A stretch of 64,000 nt of DNA from the NCBI GenBank assembly GCA_963783785.1, contig CAWAOQ010000001.1, positions 124,001-188,000 of the forward strand. The letters run 5' to 3'. A model generated the notes under the pieces. That model was not told where the DNA came from. It searched no databases and was given only the letters and a program-made list of their open reading frames with translations. Both the position numbers and the translations under genes were made by a program. This document shows positions 63,646 through 64,000 of the stretch, piece after piece (positions within the stretch are counted from its first letter, which is position 1; each line of letters opens with the position of its first letter). The DNA is from CADEEN01 sp963783785. GTDB taxonomy: Bacteria; Pseudomonadota; Gammaproteobacteria; Burkholderiales; Burkholderiaceae_C.

Positions 63646-64000
63646 ATGAACATCGGCTCGATCTGCCAACGCCGCCTCGTCACCATCGAGCGCACGAACT
63701 CGCTCGCCCAGGCCGCCACGCTGATGCGCGAGCGCCATGTCGGCGCGCTGGTGGTCACCACGTCGACGGCCGAGGGGCCGCGTGTCGACGGCGTCGTCAC
63801 CGACCGTGACCTGGTGGTCGGTGCGTTGGCCGAGGGCCTGGACGCTGCCAGCGTCACCGTCGGCTCGCTGGCCAGCGAGCGCCTGGCGAGCGTCAACGAA
63901 CTCGACGACCTGGGCGATGCGGTCGCCGCGATGCAGGCCAGCGGCGTGCGCCGCCTGCTGGTCACCGACGATGAAGCGCAGCTCATCGGCATCGTCTCGC
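63646..64000 (+). CDS. CBS-domain protein (C-terminus beyond window)
   Basis: First 118 residues of a CBS-pair protein. CBS1: ICQRRLVTIERTNSLAQAATLMRERHVGALVV and GVVTDRDLVVGAL; CBS2: LASVNELDDLGDAVAAMQASGVRRLLVTDDEAQLIGIVS. CBS pairs bind adenine nucleotides and regulate a partner. It may be a stand-alone two-CBS protein (about 140 residues) or have a further domain past the window edge. AAGGGA lies ten bases ahead of the ATG. Confidence 0.9.
   Translation, partial: MNIGSICQRRLVTIERTNSLAQAATLMRERHVGALVVTTSTAEGPRVDGVVTDRDLVVGALAEGLDAASVTVGSLASERLASVNELDDLGDAVAAMQASGVRRLLVTDDEAQLIGIVS

Overview
The window is a GC-rich, gene-dense piece of bacterial chromosome. Gene content points to a betaproteobacterium of the order Burkholderiales, probably the Leptothrix/Rubrivivax/Ideonella neighbourhood: a metX-metW pair, the T. 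ferrooxidans-type GshA, a split MetH, a full F-type atp operon and a TorF-porin-glnK-amtB unit. The placement is inferred from gene families, not from a marker gene. No rRNA, tRNA, CRISPR array, insertion sequence or prophage was seen, and no gene-free stretch exceeds 300 bases.

Layout. 1-5.3 kb: M20 peptidase (cut by the window edge), TPR lipoprotein, metW/metX behind a SAM-II riboswitch, GST, upp. 5.4-10.9 kb: purB, pyrF and a hybrid sensor kinase. 10.9-24.6 kb: a sugar catabolic island with a GntR-like LacI regulator and its operator, IlvD/Edd dehydratase, HpcH-type aldolase, CUT1 ABC transporter, Gfo/Idh oxidoreductase, mutarotase, SMP-30 lactonase, SDR dehydrogenase and glpD. Together these form a plausible non-phosphorylative oxidative pathway: aldose, lactone, aldonate, 2-keto-3-deoxy acid, then pyruvate plus an aldehyde. 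24.7-27.4 kb: redoxin and DsbD-like protein. 27.5-34.8 kb: the complete atpIBEFHAGDC operon with promoter and terminator. 34.9-41.3 kb: acyl-CoA ligase, AlkD-like protein, PPK2, XdhC, two TPM-domain proteins and LemA. 41.3-44.2 kb: SAH riboswitch and metH lacking its homocysteine domain. 44.2-48.7 kb: comM, then the nitrogen unit torF-glnK-amtB behind a sigma-54 promoter and an NtrC-like site. 48.7-57 kb: cNMP-patatin, gshA, kup, glycine-zipper protein, benE, gshB. 57-64 kb: HupE-like protein with an EF-hand, TPR protein, small Ala/Lys-rich exported protein, questin-oxidase-like protein, lon and a CBS protein (cut by the edge).

Regulation readable from sequence: metX (SAM-II, AdoMet sensing) and metH (SAH, AdoHcy sensing) are both under riboswitches of the same methyl cycle; the ammonium unit carries textbook sigma-54/NtrC signals.

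Quality warning. About 25 single-base frame breaks interrupt otherwise intact, conserved genes, including the essential-type gene atpD. At least ten of the +1 breaks sit exactly on an in-frame CGA codon, where dropping the C restores the family sequence. They look like sequence errors, and they also explain apparent fusions such as purB-pyrF. Affected genes are listed as interrupted CDSs, not as biological pseudogenes.
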